Part shown: in pieces, positions 17,383 through 26,204 of the stretch
Position numbering within the stretch: position 1 is the first letter of the stretch
How the letters are laid out: each line of letters starts with the position of its first letter
Assembly: GCA_902609035.1 (NCBI GenBank)
Contig: CACLQG010000005.1
Span: 4,667 to 68,666 of the forward strand
Length of the DNA: 64,000 nucleotides
Reading direction: 5' to 3'
Source of the DNA: an uncultured Bacteroidota bacterium
GTDB taxonomy: Bacteria > Bacteroidota > Bacteroidia > Flavobacteriales > Flavobacteriaceae
Made by a program: the position numbers and the translations under genes
The notes under the pieces: generated by a model
Databases searched by the model: none
What the model saw: only the letters and a program-made list of their open reading frames with translations
Told to the model about the DNA's origin: nothing

Positions 17383-18429
17383 TTAACCAACTATCGTAGG
17401 ATAATTTTTAAGCTTATTCTCTCTGGTGGGGATTTTCATTTCTTTTCTATTAAAATATATATTTCGGGCCATGAACATCGCATTTCTGAGAGATTCTGTA
17501 TCTGCTAACCCTTTACCAGCAATTTCATAAGCTGTTCCGTGATCTGGAGAAGTCCTCACCTTACTGAGGCCTGCCGTAAAATTAACCCCAGCTCCAAAAG
17601 TTAAGGTTTTGAATGGAATAAGCCCTTGGTCATGATACATGGCCAGAACAGCATCAAACTTTTGATGGGTTTGATGACCAAAAAAACTATCCGCAGCGAA
17701 GGGACCATAGATAAGGTGACCAGATTCATTTAAATTCTTGATGAGGGGTCGAGTAATTTGGTCATCCTCCTGCCCAATTACGCCTTTGTCTCCAGTATGA
17801 GGATTAAGTCCAAGGACTCCTATTTTGGGTCGAGCAATCTCAAAATCCTGTTGTAAGGAGATTTCCAGTTGTTGAATTTTTTCTTTCACTAGCTCAATGG
17901 TAAATACGCTGGAGATGTCTTTCACAGCAATATGATCACTCACTAATGCAACTTTTAGAGAGTCGGAAACCATAAACATTAAACTATTACCATTAAGTTC
18001 ATTGGCCAAATAATCGGTATGACCTGGAAATTTGAAATCCTCTGACTGAATTGTCTCTTTGTTGATTGGAGCGGTAACTAGGGCGTCTACCTCGCCATTT
18101 TTTAAGGCAGAAGTCGCTGATTTTAAGGATTCAAAAGCTACGCTCCCTGCCGTTTTTGAAGCTTCACCAAAAGCGAGCTTTTCCTCTATCATGGGTTGAT
18201 CAAAGACATTCAATTGAGCTTTGTGTAGTCTTTCTTTTTTGTTTTTTAAACAAAACTTAGAGTTCAGCTGGAAATGTTTCTTTTGTATTTCTAGTAGCTC
18301 TAAAGGTCCAAAGATTAAGGGCGTGAAAAATTCAAATAATCTCCTATCTTCAAAGATTTTCAAAATGATTTCAATCCCAACTCCGTTAGGATCTCCTATC
18401 GAAATACCCAACTTTATTTTCCCCAACAT
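17383..18429 (-). CDS. pdxA: 4-hydroxythreonine-4-phosphate dehydrogenase
   Basis: NAD-dependent enzyme in the deoxyxylulose-5-phosphate-dependent route to vitamin B6, acting before PdxJ. Seen: LGISIGDPNGVGIEI at the N-terminus, TAPINKE, GHTDYLA with a metal-ligand histidine, GLNPHTGDKG, and AMYHDQGLIPFKTL with the second metal-ligand histidine; a closing RTSPDHGTAYEIAGKG motif is complete. Length 348 is slightly longer than usual. It heads the minus-strand cluster pdxA-yceD-rpmF-fabH-accBC and is divergent from ribE (53 bp between starts). Confidence 0.96.
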   Translation of the reverse strand: MLGKIKLGISIGDPNGVGIEIILKIFEDRRLFEFFTPLIFGPLELLEIQKKHFQLNSKFCLKNKKERLHKAQLNVFDQPMIEEKLAFGEASKTAGSVAFESLKSATSALKNGEVDALVTAPINKETIQSEDFKFPGHTDYLANELNGNSLMFMVSDSLKVALVSDHIAVKDISSVFTIELVKEKIQQLEISLQQDFEIARPKIGVLGLNPHTGDKGVIGQEDDQITRPLIKNLNESGHLIYGPFAADSFFGHQTHQKFDAVLAMYHDQGLIPFKTLTFGAGVNFTAGLSKVRTSPDHGTAYEIAGKGLADTESLRNAMFMARNIYFNRKEMKIPTRENKLKNYPTIVG

Positions 18430-18460
18430 TGGTGTTGCTTTTATTCCTAATTTTACAAGT

Positions 18461-18468
18461 CAAATGTA
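18461..18468 (-). promoter_or_regulatory. Candidate -7 element (TACATTTG) of the pdxA cluster
   Basis: On the minus strand TACATTTG matches TAnnTTTG and stands 31 nt before the pdxA ATG. It lies within the 53-bp divergent gap with ribE, so the two promoters must overlap. No -33 TTTG is seen at the standard spacing. Confidence 0.4.
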
Positions 18469-18482
18469 ATTAAATATTACTT

Positions 18483-19073
18483 ATGTTCACCGGAATCATT
18501 GAGTCGTTTGGAAAAGTAGTTGATTTGGAAAAAGACCAAAAAAACCTGCACCTTAGACTTGAAAGTAGTTTGACCCAAGAATTAAAGATAGACCAAAGTT
18601 TGGCCCACAATGGCGTGTGTCTTACTGTAGTGAAGATCGAAGGGGATCAATATACGGTAACCGCGATTCAAGAAACTTTGGAAAAATCTAATCTAAATAA
18701 AATCAAAAAAGACGATTTGATCAATCTGGAGAGAGCAATTATAATGAACAGCCGTTTGGATGGACATATTGTTCAGGGTCATGTAGATCAGGTTGGAATT
18801 TGTAGAGGTGTAGCATTTAGAGATGGAAGCTGGTTCTTTGACTTTGAGTATGATCATAATAAAAAAAACATTACGATTGAAAAGGGGTCAATTTGCGTGA
18901 ATGGAGTCAGCCTCACTGTGGTCAATTCGGGTCTTGAACGATTTTCTGTGGCCATAATACCCTACACATATGAACACACCAACTTCCACCTGCTTCAAAA
19001 AGGAGATACCGTTAATTTAGAATTTGATATGATAGGGAAGTACATATCAAAATTGTATAGTTTGAGGACATAG
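18483..19073 (+). CDS. ribE: Riboflavin synthase alpha chain
   Basis: Dismutates two 6,7-dimethyl-8-ribityllumazine molecules to riboflavin. The two tandem lumazine-binding domains are evident: MFTGIIESFGKV with NGVCLTVV in the first, and LDGHIVQGHVDQVG with INGVSLTVV-like VNGVSLTVV in the second. Length 196 is normal. No FMN riboswitch fits in the 53-bp leader. A 36-bp gap separates it from the downstream antiporter gene, so they may share a transcript. A near-consensus -7 box, TAATTTTA, is at about 18448-18455. Confidence 0.97.
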   Translation: MFTGIIESFGKVVDLEKDQKNLHLRLESSLTQELKIDQSLAHNGVCLTVVKIEGDQYTVTAIQETLEKSNLNKIKKDDLINLERAIIMNSRLDGHIVQGHVDQVGICRGVAFRDGSWFFDFEYDHNKKNITIEKGSICVNGVSLTVVNSGLERFSVAIIPYTYEHTNFHLLQKGDTVNLEFDMIGKYISKLYSLRT

Positions 19074-19109
19074 AAAAATTTAATCTATATTTATTAAAAA
19101 CTAATTGTA

Positions 19110-20378
19110 ATGAATATTCTTGAATTATCAACCATTCTTCTCACACTAGCGTCAATTTTTACTCTTATTAATATCCGGCTTTTGAAACTTCCTCAAACTA
19201 TTGGTTTAATGATTTTAGCACTTTGTCTTTCCGTCGCTTTGGCAGTTATAGGGCTTATTTTTCCTAAGGTAATTGAGACAGTTACAGAAATCACTAGAGA
19301 ATTTGATTTTAGTGAATTATTGGTAAATGTTATGCTGCCTTTTTTGCTTTTTGCTGGAGCAATGAGTGTCAACGTTCATGAGCTTTTAAAAGATAAAGTG
19401 ACAATTTTATTATTAGCTAGTTTTGGGGTTATTTTTTCTACATTTGCTGTAGGATCGGGTGTGTTCTGGTTAATTCAGCAACCCTTTTTTGGCTTAACAG
19501 ATTTGGGACTATCTTACATAGATTGTCTTTTATTTGGTGCTTTAATAGCACCTACTGACCCTATAGCCGTTTTAGCCATGATTAAAAAAATGAATTTATC
19601 CTCAATTACAGAGACACGTATTGCCGGAGAATCTCTTTTCAATGATGGAATAGGAGTGGTTGTTTTTTTAACCCTATTGAGTATCAAACAAGATGGTATA
19701 GAAAATATTACAGCTGCGGCAGTAGGAAGTTTATTCGTGACTGAAGTGTTGGGAGGTATTGCCTTAGGATCGGTTATGGGTTATTTTGGACTGAAACTTT
19801 TGAAATATATTGAAAATGAACATACTGAACTTGAGGTATTGATTACTATTTCTTTGGTTTTACTATTACCAATAATTTGTCACTATTTCCATTTTTCTGC
19901 TGTTCTCGGTGTTGTGATGATGGGGCTGTTTTTAAATCAAAACCTTGATGTTAATGACAAAGAAGAAGGTGTTCAAAAAGCTATGGGGGATTATGTTTAC
20001 AAGTTTTGGCACTTATTGGATGAAACCCTCAACGCCATACTATTCATTCTTATCGGACTAGAAATTATTATGATATTTGAATCCTTCCAATTGCCTTTTA
20101 TAACCATTTCTATTTTGGTAATTATTTTGGTGGTCATTTCTAGGGGTATTGGGGTGAGTGTTCCCATTGCCTTTTTGTCGATTTTCAAAAAGTTTGAAAA
20201 GAAAACCGCTTTGATCATTACATGGGGTGGACTTAGGGGGGGATTAAGTGTGGCCTTAGCTCTTAATTTACCAGACTCCATAGGTGAAGGTAAAGCACTA
20301 ATTCTTTTTCTGACTTATATAATTGTCCTTTTTACAATTTTGGTTCAGGGATTGACGCTAAAAAATATTGTAAAATAA
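19110..20378 (+). CDS. CPA1-family Na+/H+ antiporter
   Basis: Inner-membrane monovalent cation/proton antiporter (NhaP/NHE type) with about 12 predicted membrane segments over 422 residues. Signature segments: GALIAPTDPIAVLAM, AGESLFNDGIGVVVF (the Asn-Asp transport site), and WGGLRGGLSVALAL near the end. There is no long cytosolic C-terminal domain. It follows ribE by 36 bp. Substrate (Na+, K+ or Li+) cannot be told from sequence; a role in sodium and pH homeostasis would suit a marine bacterium. Confidence 0.93.
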   Translation: MNILELSTILLTLASIFTLINIRLLKLPQTIGLMILALCLSVALAVIGLIFPKVIETVTEITREFDFSELLVNVMLPFLLFAGAMSVNVHELLKDKVTILLLASFGVIFSTFAVGSGVFWLIQQPFFGLTDLGLSYIDCLLFGALIAPTDPIAVLAMIKKMNLSSITETRIAGESLFNDGIGVVVFLTLLSIKQDGIENITAAAVGSLFVTEVLGGIALGSVMGYFGLKLLKYIENEHTELEVLITISLVLLLPIICHYFHFSAVLGVVMMGLFLNQNLDVNDKEEGVQKAMGDYVYKFWHLLDETLNAILFILIGLEIIMIFESFQLPFITISILVIILVVISRGIGVSVPIAFLSIFKKFEKKTALIITWGGLRGGLSVALALNLPDSIGEGKALILFLTYIIVLFTILVQGLTLKNIVK

Positions 20379-20401
20379 ACTATAGAAATTTTTGGTCTTC
20401 T

Positions 20402-20409
20402 TATATTTG
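20402..20409 (+). promoter_or_regulatory. Candidate -7 element (TATATTTG) before the 20-codon mini-gene
   Basis: TATATTTG matches TAnnTTTG exactly, 62 nt before the mini-gene ATG. It would start a transcript of about 170 nt ending at the terminator at 20585. No clear -33 TTTG is found at 19-21 nt upstream, so this is tentative. A short hairpin (GCTGT-GACA-ACAGC, 20426-20439) would lie in the leader. Confidence 0.35.
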
Positions 20410-20455
20410 TCAATGATTTGTTTTTGCTGTGACAACAGCTATGTTTAACTAATAT

Positions 20456-20467
20456 AGAAAGGAGGTG
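20456..20467 (+). promoter_or_regulatory. Exceptionally strong Shine-Dalgarno sequence
   Basis: AGAAAGGAGGTG is the full complement of the expected 16S rRNA 3' tail (CACCUCCUUUCU), 12 of 12 positions, with GGAGG placed 6 nt before an ATG. Bacteroidota ribosomes are known to occlude the anti-SD and most of their genes lack SD sites, so a perfect one is exceptional and argues for a specific regulatory role. Confidence 0.8.
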
Positions 20468-20471
20468 TCAA

Positions 20472-20534
20472 ATGTCTTACATGCATAATTTAGGGAAGTT
20501 AGGACAGCAGATACCTTTGAGTACTGCATTCTAA
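20472..20534 (+). CDS. 20-residue peptide ORF with perfect ribosome-binding site
   Basis: An ATG-initiated ORF of 20 codons plus TAA; the peptide reads MSYMHNLGKLGQQIPLSTAF. It begins 6 nt after a perfect extended SD sequence and ends 22 nt before a strong intrinsic terminator, so the whole unit looks like a free-standing mini-gene or the leader of an attenuator. The peptide has no runs of one amino acid of the sort used by biosynthetic attenuators and no membrane segment. I do not recognise it. The next gene on the strand (PF14905 barrel) starts 283 nt later, after the terminator. It might be a regulator of ribosome state, a translated leader, or an RNA whose main role is to bind 30S subunits; all of this is inference. 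Confidence 0.6.
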   Translation: MSYMHNLGKLGQQIPLSTAF

Positions 20535-20556
20535 ACTATCCTTATCTATAAAGTTG

Positions 20557-20585
20557 ATGCGAGCCGATGGGCTCGCATTTTTTTT
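20557..20585 (+). terminator. Strong intrinsic terminator
   Basis: A perfect 9-bp stem ATGCGAGCC / GGCTCGCAT with a GATG loop is followed by an uninterrupted run of 8 T. It closes the mini-gene and perhaps the ribE-antiporter transcript. It is the clearest plus-strand intrinsic terminator I found in the window. Confidence 0.9.
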
Positions 20586-20816
20586 CTTAATTGGTATTCA
20601 TTTGCATAGACATTTATTTAAAGTCCATTATTATTGTTATTATAGAGAAATAAAGCTTTGTGTGTGCTTTGTAAGCTACATAAAAAAATTAAAATTTTTA
20701 TTGAAATAAGAAAAAATGGGTATTACCAATTTTAATAATTACAAATGTTATTTTTACATTGGTTTTTATTTTAAAGGGCTATAAATATTTCGTTTAAATG
20801 AAATTGAGTAATAACA

Positions 20817-23276
20817 ATGTATAGAAAATGGTTAATTAGCCTCATTTTCCTTTATTTTTTATCTTTCAACTTACAAAGTCAGATCACTGGAATTGTTGTA
20901 GATAAAGCCAATAACATACCAATAGAATACGCTACGATCATTATTAAAGAAAGTGATGAAATTCTGGATGGTACGATTTCAAAACCCGATGGCAGCTTTA
21001 TTTTTCCCAAAATAGAGAGTAAAATTATTACATTGGAAATTTCCTTTTTGGGTTATAAAACTCAAATAAAATCTAACATAGAAGTTGAAAATAATTCTCC
21101 TATAGACTTGGGTCGAGTAAGATTACAATCCGAACAAGATTTACTGGAAGAAGTGGTAATTGAAACCAACATTGCTTCCGTACTTAACAAAATTGACCGA
21201 AAGGTATATTCTGCCAGTGAATTCTCAATTGCTCAGGGTGGAACAGGAATTGATGTAATCAAGAACCTTCCTTCAATATCATTCAATGGCATTGGAGAAA
21301 TTAGGGTAAGAGGAACTACTGGTTTTGTCGTCTTATTAAACAATAAACCTATTCAATCTGACGTACAAAGCTTATTGAGTCAAATCCCTGCTAACAGCAT
21401 TAAAAATATCGAGATTATTACCGCCCCGTCCGCACAATATGATGCCGAAGGAAAAGCAGGTATTTTAAATATTCTGACCCTCAAGAACTACGTTATAGGA
21501 GATTATCTTCTGTTAAATACTCTATTGGGCGCTCCCTCTGTAGAGGATTATTACAATGCTCAAGCGACCCAGCGATTTGGAGCAGATATTACCTACAACA
21601 CGGTAGGAAAAAAATGGGATTTTTCATCGGGTTTGAGCTTTCAAAGGAATGATATCTCGGGAAGAAGAGAGGGCGATGTGTACATCATTACTGGGGATAA
21701 ATACAACAGATTCCCATCTGATGGAGAGCGAAGCTTTGACGAAACGAATTTCTCAGGGCGATTAACGGCAGATTACCAGCTTTCAGATCAAGATATTTTT
21801 TCGCTCGGACTCTATGCAGGAAAAAGAACAAAAAAAAGAACAGCTGATATTCTCTACTATAACAATCATGAGATCATAGATGATGGGATTGAGTATCGAT
21901 TTCAATATTACAATGAAAACCTTAGGGTGAGGAAAAGTGATTTTGTTTTGGGAAGTTTGGACTATGATCATCTTTTTGAAAATTCAGCCAAGCTTCATAC
22001 CTCTGTACTTTACGAATACACCCTTTTAGGAGGACCCACTACCAATAGAAATTTGGGGCACCCTGATAACTCTATTATTTATCAAGATGAGTACAACACC
22101 AATAACAACCCCCTATACGGATTACGGATAAATTTAGATTATAATTTCAAACCCCTAACTATCGGCAAACTAAAAATTGGGTACCAATTCAGAAATTTGG
22201 ATCATACCGGGGATTTTATCTACGAAAGAAAAAACAACACCACAAAGATTTTTGAGCTAGTTCCTGAGTTTTCGAGTGAGGTAAACCTAAAACGATCCAT
22301 ACATGCTGCCTATTTACAATGTAATGTCGGCTTTCAGGAATGGAGTTTTGCGGCGGGCTTGCGTTTGGAAAATATGAAAAGAGACTTGTCATTGAAGGAT
22401 AAAACTGGACAGCTTGATGAAGATTATTCGTTAGACTTTGCCAAACTTTTTCCCTCTGCCAGTGTCAATTACAAATGGAAAGATAATGTATCCTTTCAAC
22501 TGGCATATAGCAAGAGAATTGAGCGCACTACTACCTTCAAAATGAATCCTTTTCCAGAAAGAGAACATTCTGAAACTTTGGAACAAGGGGATCCCAATTT
22601 ACATCCCGAACTAATCGACCAAGTAGAGTTAAGTGTAAATTATCAGAATAAAAAAGGCAACAATATCTTTTCTAGCCTCTACTACCGAAATGTCAATCAT
22701 TTAATTAATAGGGTTAATACGGTCTATAATGATACTATTTTAAATAGGATTTACTCCAATGTAGGCAATGCCAAGCTAATAGGAAGAGAATCTGGAGGTG
22801 AATACAAAATTGGTAAAAAATTAAAAATTATGGCTTCCTCAAACTTCTTCTATTTTATCATTAAAGGATCATTTGATGGTCGTCCTGTAAATACAAAAGA
22901 TTATGTGTACGACCTAAATCTTAATGGTACCTATCGTTTTTCTGAGACAGCTTTCATGCAACTTAATTTCAATTATATTTCTGAAAGGATAACAGCTCAA
23001 GGAAGGGATTCGGAGTTTTACTCTCCTAATTTGACATTAACCAAACGTTTTTGGGATAATCAAATAACGGCCACACTGCAATGGAAAAATATCGATATGG
23101 GATTTATGAATACCAATGAGCAACGTATTACAACGCGAATGAAAAATGAATTTTATACCACCACCAATTACGTCTATGAAGTTGATATGATTTTGGTCAG
23201 TTTGAGTTATAATTTCAACAACCAAAAAAACAGAACCAAATTTATCGACAGTGAATTTGGAAAAAGGGAGTTCTAA
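20817..23276 (+). CDS. Outer-membrane beta-barrel protein with carboxypeptidase-regulatory-like domain (PF14905 type)
   Basis: TonB-dependent-receptor-like outer-membrane protein of 819 residues. A signal peptide (LISLIFLYFLSFNLQS, cleaved about residue 21) is followed by a CarboxypepD-reg-like beta sandwich (about 23-105; ITGIVVDKANNIPIEYATI), a plug-like region (about 115-230; IDVIKNLPSISFNG, IEIITAPSAQYDAEGKAGILNI), and a long barrel with many aromatic strand ends. It resembles the OMP_b-brl_3 family rather than SusC, and there is no SusD neighbour. Substrate is unknown. A paralogue lies at 43969-46335. Next to a sulfatase gene on the opposite strand, so a link to glycan use is possible but unproven. 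Confidence 0.85.
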   Translation: MYRKWLISLIFLYFLSFNLQSQITGIVVDKANNIPIEYATIIIKESDEILDGTISKPDGSFIFPKIESKIITLEISFLGYKTQIKSNIEVENNSPIDLGRVRLQSEQDLLEEVVIETNIASVLNKIDRKVYSASEFSIAQGGTGIDVIKNLPSISFNGIGEIRVRGTTGFVVLLNNKPIQSDVQSLLSQIPANSIKNIEIITAPSAQYDAEGKAGILNILTLKNYVIGDYLLLNTLLGAPSVEDYYNAQATQRFGADITYNTVGKKWDFSSGLSFQRNDISGRREGDVYIITGDKYNRFPSDGERSFDETNFSGRLTADYQLSDQDIFSLGLYAGKRTKKRTADILYYNNHEIIDDGIEYRFQYYNENLRVRKSDFVLGSLDYDHLFENSAKLHTSVLYEYTLLGGPTTNRNLGHPDNSIIYQDEYNTNNNPLYGLRINLDYNFKPLTIGKLKIGYQFRNLDHTGDFIYERKNNTTKIFELVPEFSSEVNLKRSIHAAYLQCNVGFQEWSFAAGLRLENMKRDLSLKDKTGQLDEDYSLDFAKLFPSASVNYKWKDNVSFQLAYSKRIERTTTFKMNPFPEREHSETLEQGDPNLHPELIDQVELSVNYQNKKGNNIFSSLYYRNVNHLINRVNTVYNDTILNRIYSNVGNAKLIGRESGGEYKIGKKLKIMASSNFFYFIIKGSFDGRPVNTKDYVYDLNLNGTYRFSETAFMQLNFNYISERITAQGRDSEFYSPNLTLTKRFWDNQITATLQWKNIDMGFMNTNEQRITTRMKNEFYTTTNYVYEVDMILVSLSYNFNNQKNRTKFIDSEFGKREF

Positions 23277-23468
23277 AGTTTGTGTGAACCATTTCAAAAA
23301 GGGATGTCTTTTCTTTGTTGCAAAGAGAGAGGGTAAACCTATTCCCGTGTTAGACGAGATTTCCTTCCAAATCAGTAATATTTGATTTGCCCTCAATTAC
23401 AATTTGACCTTTGGCTTTTCTTTAAATTATCGGTGTAAGTTCTTCATTTAAATCTCTTGTCATTTGAT

Positions 23469-25319
23469 TTAGAGGTTAAAGATTAAATAATTCATCCTTC
23501 TGTTGACCAAATCATTCTCTTTTTCATACCATTCAGTTGGAAAAATATCTTTTGATAAGTCAGGTTTGAAACTGGGGTTTAAACTTTTAATCAATGCCAA
23601 GGAATTGAGCATTAAGTTCGCCTCTGTAATAGATTTAGCGCTTTGGAGTATTTCTTTGATGATTTTAGTCTGGTAGGGTTGTTTATTCAACATTAGGTAT
23701 TCTAATGCACGAAACCTGACTAAATTCTCTTCATCATTATTCAGAAGTTCTTGGATTTTAGGGAGAAAGCTTTTGGCCTCTCTCCCAAATGAGGAGCATG
23801 CTATCAACCCCCAATATCTAATCCAAGGATTTTCATTTGCCAAGGCAAGCCTTATTTGTTGCTCAGCATCAGAAAAATTGTATAGGTTGAGATCAGCAAC
23901 AGCAATTAATTCCTGAATTTCATATCGGTGATTTAGACCAAAATCTACGGGTTTTTTGAGCGCATTCTCTAATAAAAAAGGTTCGGGATAAAAACTCAAG
24001 TCTGGAAGCGAAACAAGCTTTTCTCGCAATTGATCTCTCATTTGAGTTAAGATTTCTTGATGTTCAGCGCTTAAAGAAAGGTCATTTACCTCATGAGGAT
24101 CTTGGTCTAAATCGTATAACGCTTCAGGCCTTCTGAATTCAAAAAATTGTCTTTGTTTTTCGTTGAGTTTTTCGGAAAAATACAAATCTCTCCAGTTCTT
24201 ATATCCCAACATTTTGTAGCGATAAAAATTATATAATCCATCAACGTTGAAGGGTTGATAATTTCTGATGTATTTGTAATTTCCTACCCTAAGAGTTCTG
24301 ATCAAATCGTACTTTTCATCAAAACGATCGGCATGGCCAAAGGCGGTGTTCTTATTTCGGATTTTTGAGAGTTCAGCAAATTTTCCAAGTATGGCGGTAC
24401 CGTCCATACTCGAGGGTGCGGCAATTCCTACAAGAGAAAGTACGGTGGGTGCAAAATCCACAAATTCAACGAAAGTGTCTGATCTTGATCCTTTATTCTG
24501 ATTGAATAAATGTTTCCACTTTTCGGGAATATAAACCACTAAAGGAACTTGTAAGCCACTTTCATAGGCGTATCCTTTACTTCTAGGCAGTGCGCCTCCA
24601 TGGTCAGCGAAATAAAAAATAATTGTCTCTTCAATCAATCCCTCTTCTTCTAGATCAGTTAAAAATTCTCCCATTAACTTGTCTGTCAGGGTATGTTGAT
24701 TTTGGAAATGGTGATAGGAATATCTGAATGTTTTGGTATTAGGATGGTAAGGGAATACTTTGATATTTTCTAAGTCTTCATTTGGGGTTTGATCAATCGC
24801 CTTTTGATCGAAATGCAAACTCCCTTCATGGGATAGATTATGGCTTTGTACATGAAAAAAGGGCTGACCGTTCTTCCTATTTTTATAAGTAGCTTCTCTT
24901 GAAGATTCGTCCCATATCCCTTCAGGCAGAATAAAGTTATAATCTTGTTTATGGTTATTAGAGGTATAGTATCCCGCTTGCTTAAGGTAATAAGGAAAAG
25001 GCTGCACATCCTCTGGAAGGTTAGTAAATTTCATCCTACGATGGAACTGTGTAAATATTCTTGGAGCATAGCACCCAGTAATGAGTGTACTTCGAGCCAC
25101 AGAGCAAACGGGAGCATTAGAAAAGGCATTGTTATATACGATACCTTGTTTGGCTAATTTTTCAATATTAGGCATAGAAGCCCCTCCTTCATAATATAAT
25201 TGCATATGTTGCGGGGAAGTATCCTCTGTAATCAACCATACAATATTGGGTCCCGCCTCCTGTATTGGTTTACACGCTGAATGGAGCATTATTAATCCAA
25301 CAACAATTATTTTTTTCAT
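23469..25319 (-). CDS. Exported sulfatase with atypical CSVAR active site and C-terminal helical extension
   Basis: S1-family sulfatase of 616 residues. The N-terminus is a signal sequence with a possible lipobox cysteine (Cys16 in HSAC, poor at -3). The alkaline-phosphatase-fold core starts NIVWLITEDTS and holds the active-site stretch VCSVARSTLITG with Cys72. The normal maturation motif is C-x-P/A-x-R; here the third position is Val, so conversion to formylglycine is uncertain. ADHGGALPRSKGY and the DLDQDPHEVNDLS C-terminal sulfatase motif follow. Residues about 470-590 form a HEAT-like helical region (SDAEQQIRLALANENPWIR, partly cited). It is 3 bp upstream of no gene but 3 bp downstream of the NIPSNAP gene on the same strand, indicating an operon. 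Confidence 0.87.
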   Translation of the reverse strand: MKKIIVVGLIMLHSACKPIQEAGPNIVWLITEDTSPQHMQLYYEGGASMPNIEKLAKQGIVYNNAFSNAPVCSVARSTLITGCYAPRIFTQFHRRMKFTNLPEDVQPFPYYLKQAGYYTSNNHKQDYNFILPEGIWDESSREATYKNRKNGQPFFHVQSHNLSHEGSLHFDQKAIDQTPNEDLENIKVFPYHPNTKTFRYSYHHFQNQHTLTDKLMGEFLTDLEEEGLIEETIIFYFADHGGALPRSKGYAYESGLQVPLVVYIPEKWKHLFNQNKGSRSDTFVEFVDFAPTVLSLVGIAAPSSMDGTAILGKFAELSKIRNKNTAFGHADRFDEKYDLIRTLRVGNYKYIRNYQPFNVDGLYNFYRYKMLGYKNWRDLYFSEKLNEKQRQFFEFRRPEALYDLDQDPHEVNDLSLSAEHQEILTQMRDQLREKLVSLPDLSFYPEPFLLENALKKPVDFGLNHRYEIQELIAVADLNLYNFSDAEQQIRLALANENPWIRYWGLIACSSFGREAKSFLPKIQELLNNDEENLVRFRALEYLMLNKQPYQTKIIKEILQSAKSITEANLMLNSLALIKSLNPSFKPDLSKDIFPTEWYEKENDLVNRRMNYLIFNL

Positions 25320-25322
25320 AAA

Positions 25323-26060
25323 TTAAAGCTGAGAGTAGGGCATTTCGGTAAGATAGGTGCGTGTTATAGATGAGCAGCAATTGTCTTTATATTTTGGATC
25401 ACCTTTTAACTTATTCCAAGTAGGATGATTTACAAACTGACCCCAATTTTCATTTCGCTCCTGTAAACTTTCAAAAGAAAGCATATAAGTCAAACAAGGC
25501 ATTCTGTCTCCTGCAATTTTATCCCCAAAAAAGACAGCCCCAAAATCCAATTCATCAAAAAGTTGGAGCTCTCCTTCATTGAACATTTTAACTTTTCTCA
25601 TGTAAGCATCCTCCGAATGACTTTCATAAGTACGCAATTCAAAAAATCTATTCTTATTATCTGGTTGGATCATCGATGGCATTCCTTCGAAAGCAATATA
25701 CAAAGAGGTTTGATAACGATTGAATAAGGGCTTACTCAATGGGTTAAGAGCAGCAGATACTTTTTGCAGTTTTTCGTCACTTGCGATTACGGATCGGGTT
25801 TTTTCATAGTTTAACATATTTGAATAAGGAATAAATACATAAATTTTTCTAGGTAGATCCTCTGAGACCTCTTGAAAAACTCCAATATTTTTGATACCAT
25901 TTTGGTTTAATACAGGTATGAAATGGTCCTTTAAATAAGAATTGAAATCATTGAAATTTGAGGACTGAAAAAGTTCATAAGTTCTAATTTCATAGATTTC
26001 TTTTTGAGCGAAAAGGTTAAAACAAGTAACCAATGTAAATAAAAGTATAGTCTTCTTCAT
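25323..26060 (-). CDS. Exported NIPSNAP-family protein
   Basis: A 245-residue secreted protein. Signal peptide MKKTILLFTLVTCFNLFA-Q, then two ferredoxin-like NIPSNAP domains (about 22-125 and 135-240), each opening with an EIRTYE or ELRTYE strand. NIPSNAP proteins form dimeric alpha/beta barrels; exported forms are frequent beside glycan- or sulfatase-related genes in marine Bacteroidota and Planctomycetes, but their reaction is unknown. The gene ends 3 bp before the sulfatase start on the same strand, so the two are probably cotranscribed from a promoter in 26061-26204, where I see no exact consensus. Confidence 0.87.
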   Translation of the reverse strand: MKKTILLFTLVTCFNLFAQKEIYEIRTYELFQSSNFNDFNSYLKDHFIPVLNQNGIKNIGVFQEVSEDLPRKIYVFIPYSNMLNYEKTRSVIASDEKLQKVSAALNPLSKPLFNRYQTSLYIAFEGMPSMIQPDNKNRFFELRTYESHSEDAYMRKVKMFNEGELQLFDELDFGAVFFGDKIAGDRMPCLTYMLSFESLQERNENWGQFVNHPTWNKLKGDPKYKDNCCSSITRTYLTEMPYSQL

Positions 26061-26204
26061 GTCTAGTTCTTTTAGTTAGTAAATATAATTTTTTTTAGGA
26101 AAGATCGCTAGAGGCATAAATTAGAAGGTTTTCAACAAAACAAAAAAAGTTGATTTTTACCCATAAATTAGGAAAAATGTATAGAAAAGATGGTTCTTTA
26201 ATTT

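Larger units (their letters stand above)
20379..20816. other. Intergenic region holding the mini-gene; rest without visible genes
   Basis: Between the antiporter and the PF14905 barrel. 20402-20585 holds the mini-gene unit described separately. From 20586 to 20816 the DNA is very AT-rich and no ORF or RNA is apparent; it should carry the promoter of the barrel gene, but no consensus box could be assigned. Confidence 0.6.

Noticed and set aside
20379..20816. Riboswitch or known structured RNA in the gap before the PF14905 gene
   Set aside because: Looked for TPP, cobalamin, FMN and SAM-type conserved cores and saw none; the structure present is explained by the mini-gene terminator and a short hairpin.
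23277..23468. Short plus-frame reading KVCVNHFKKGCLFFVAKRE ... SFQISNI after the PF14905 gene
   Set aside because: About 37 codons without a start codon in frame and without recognised similarity. Perhaps a remnant, but not supportable.
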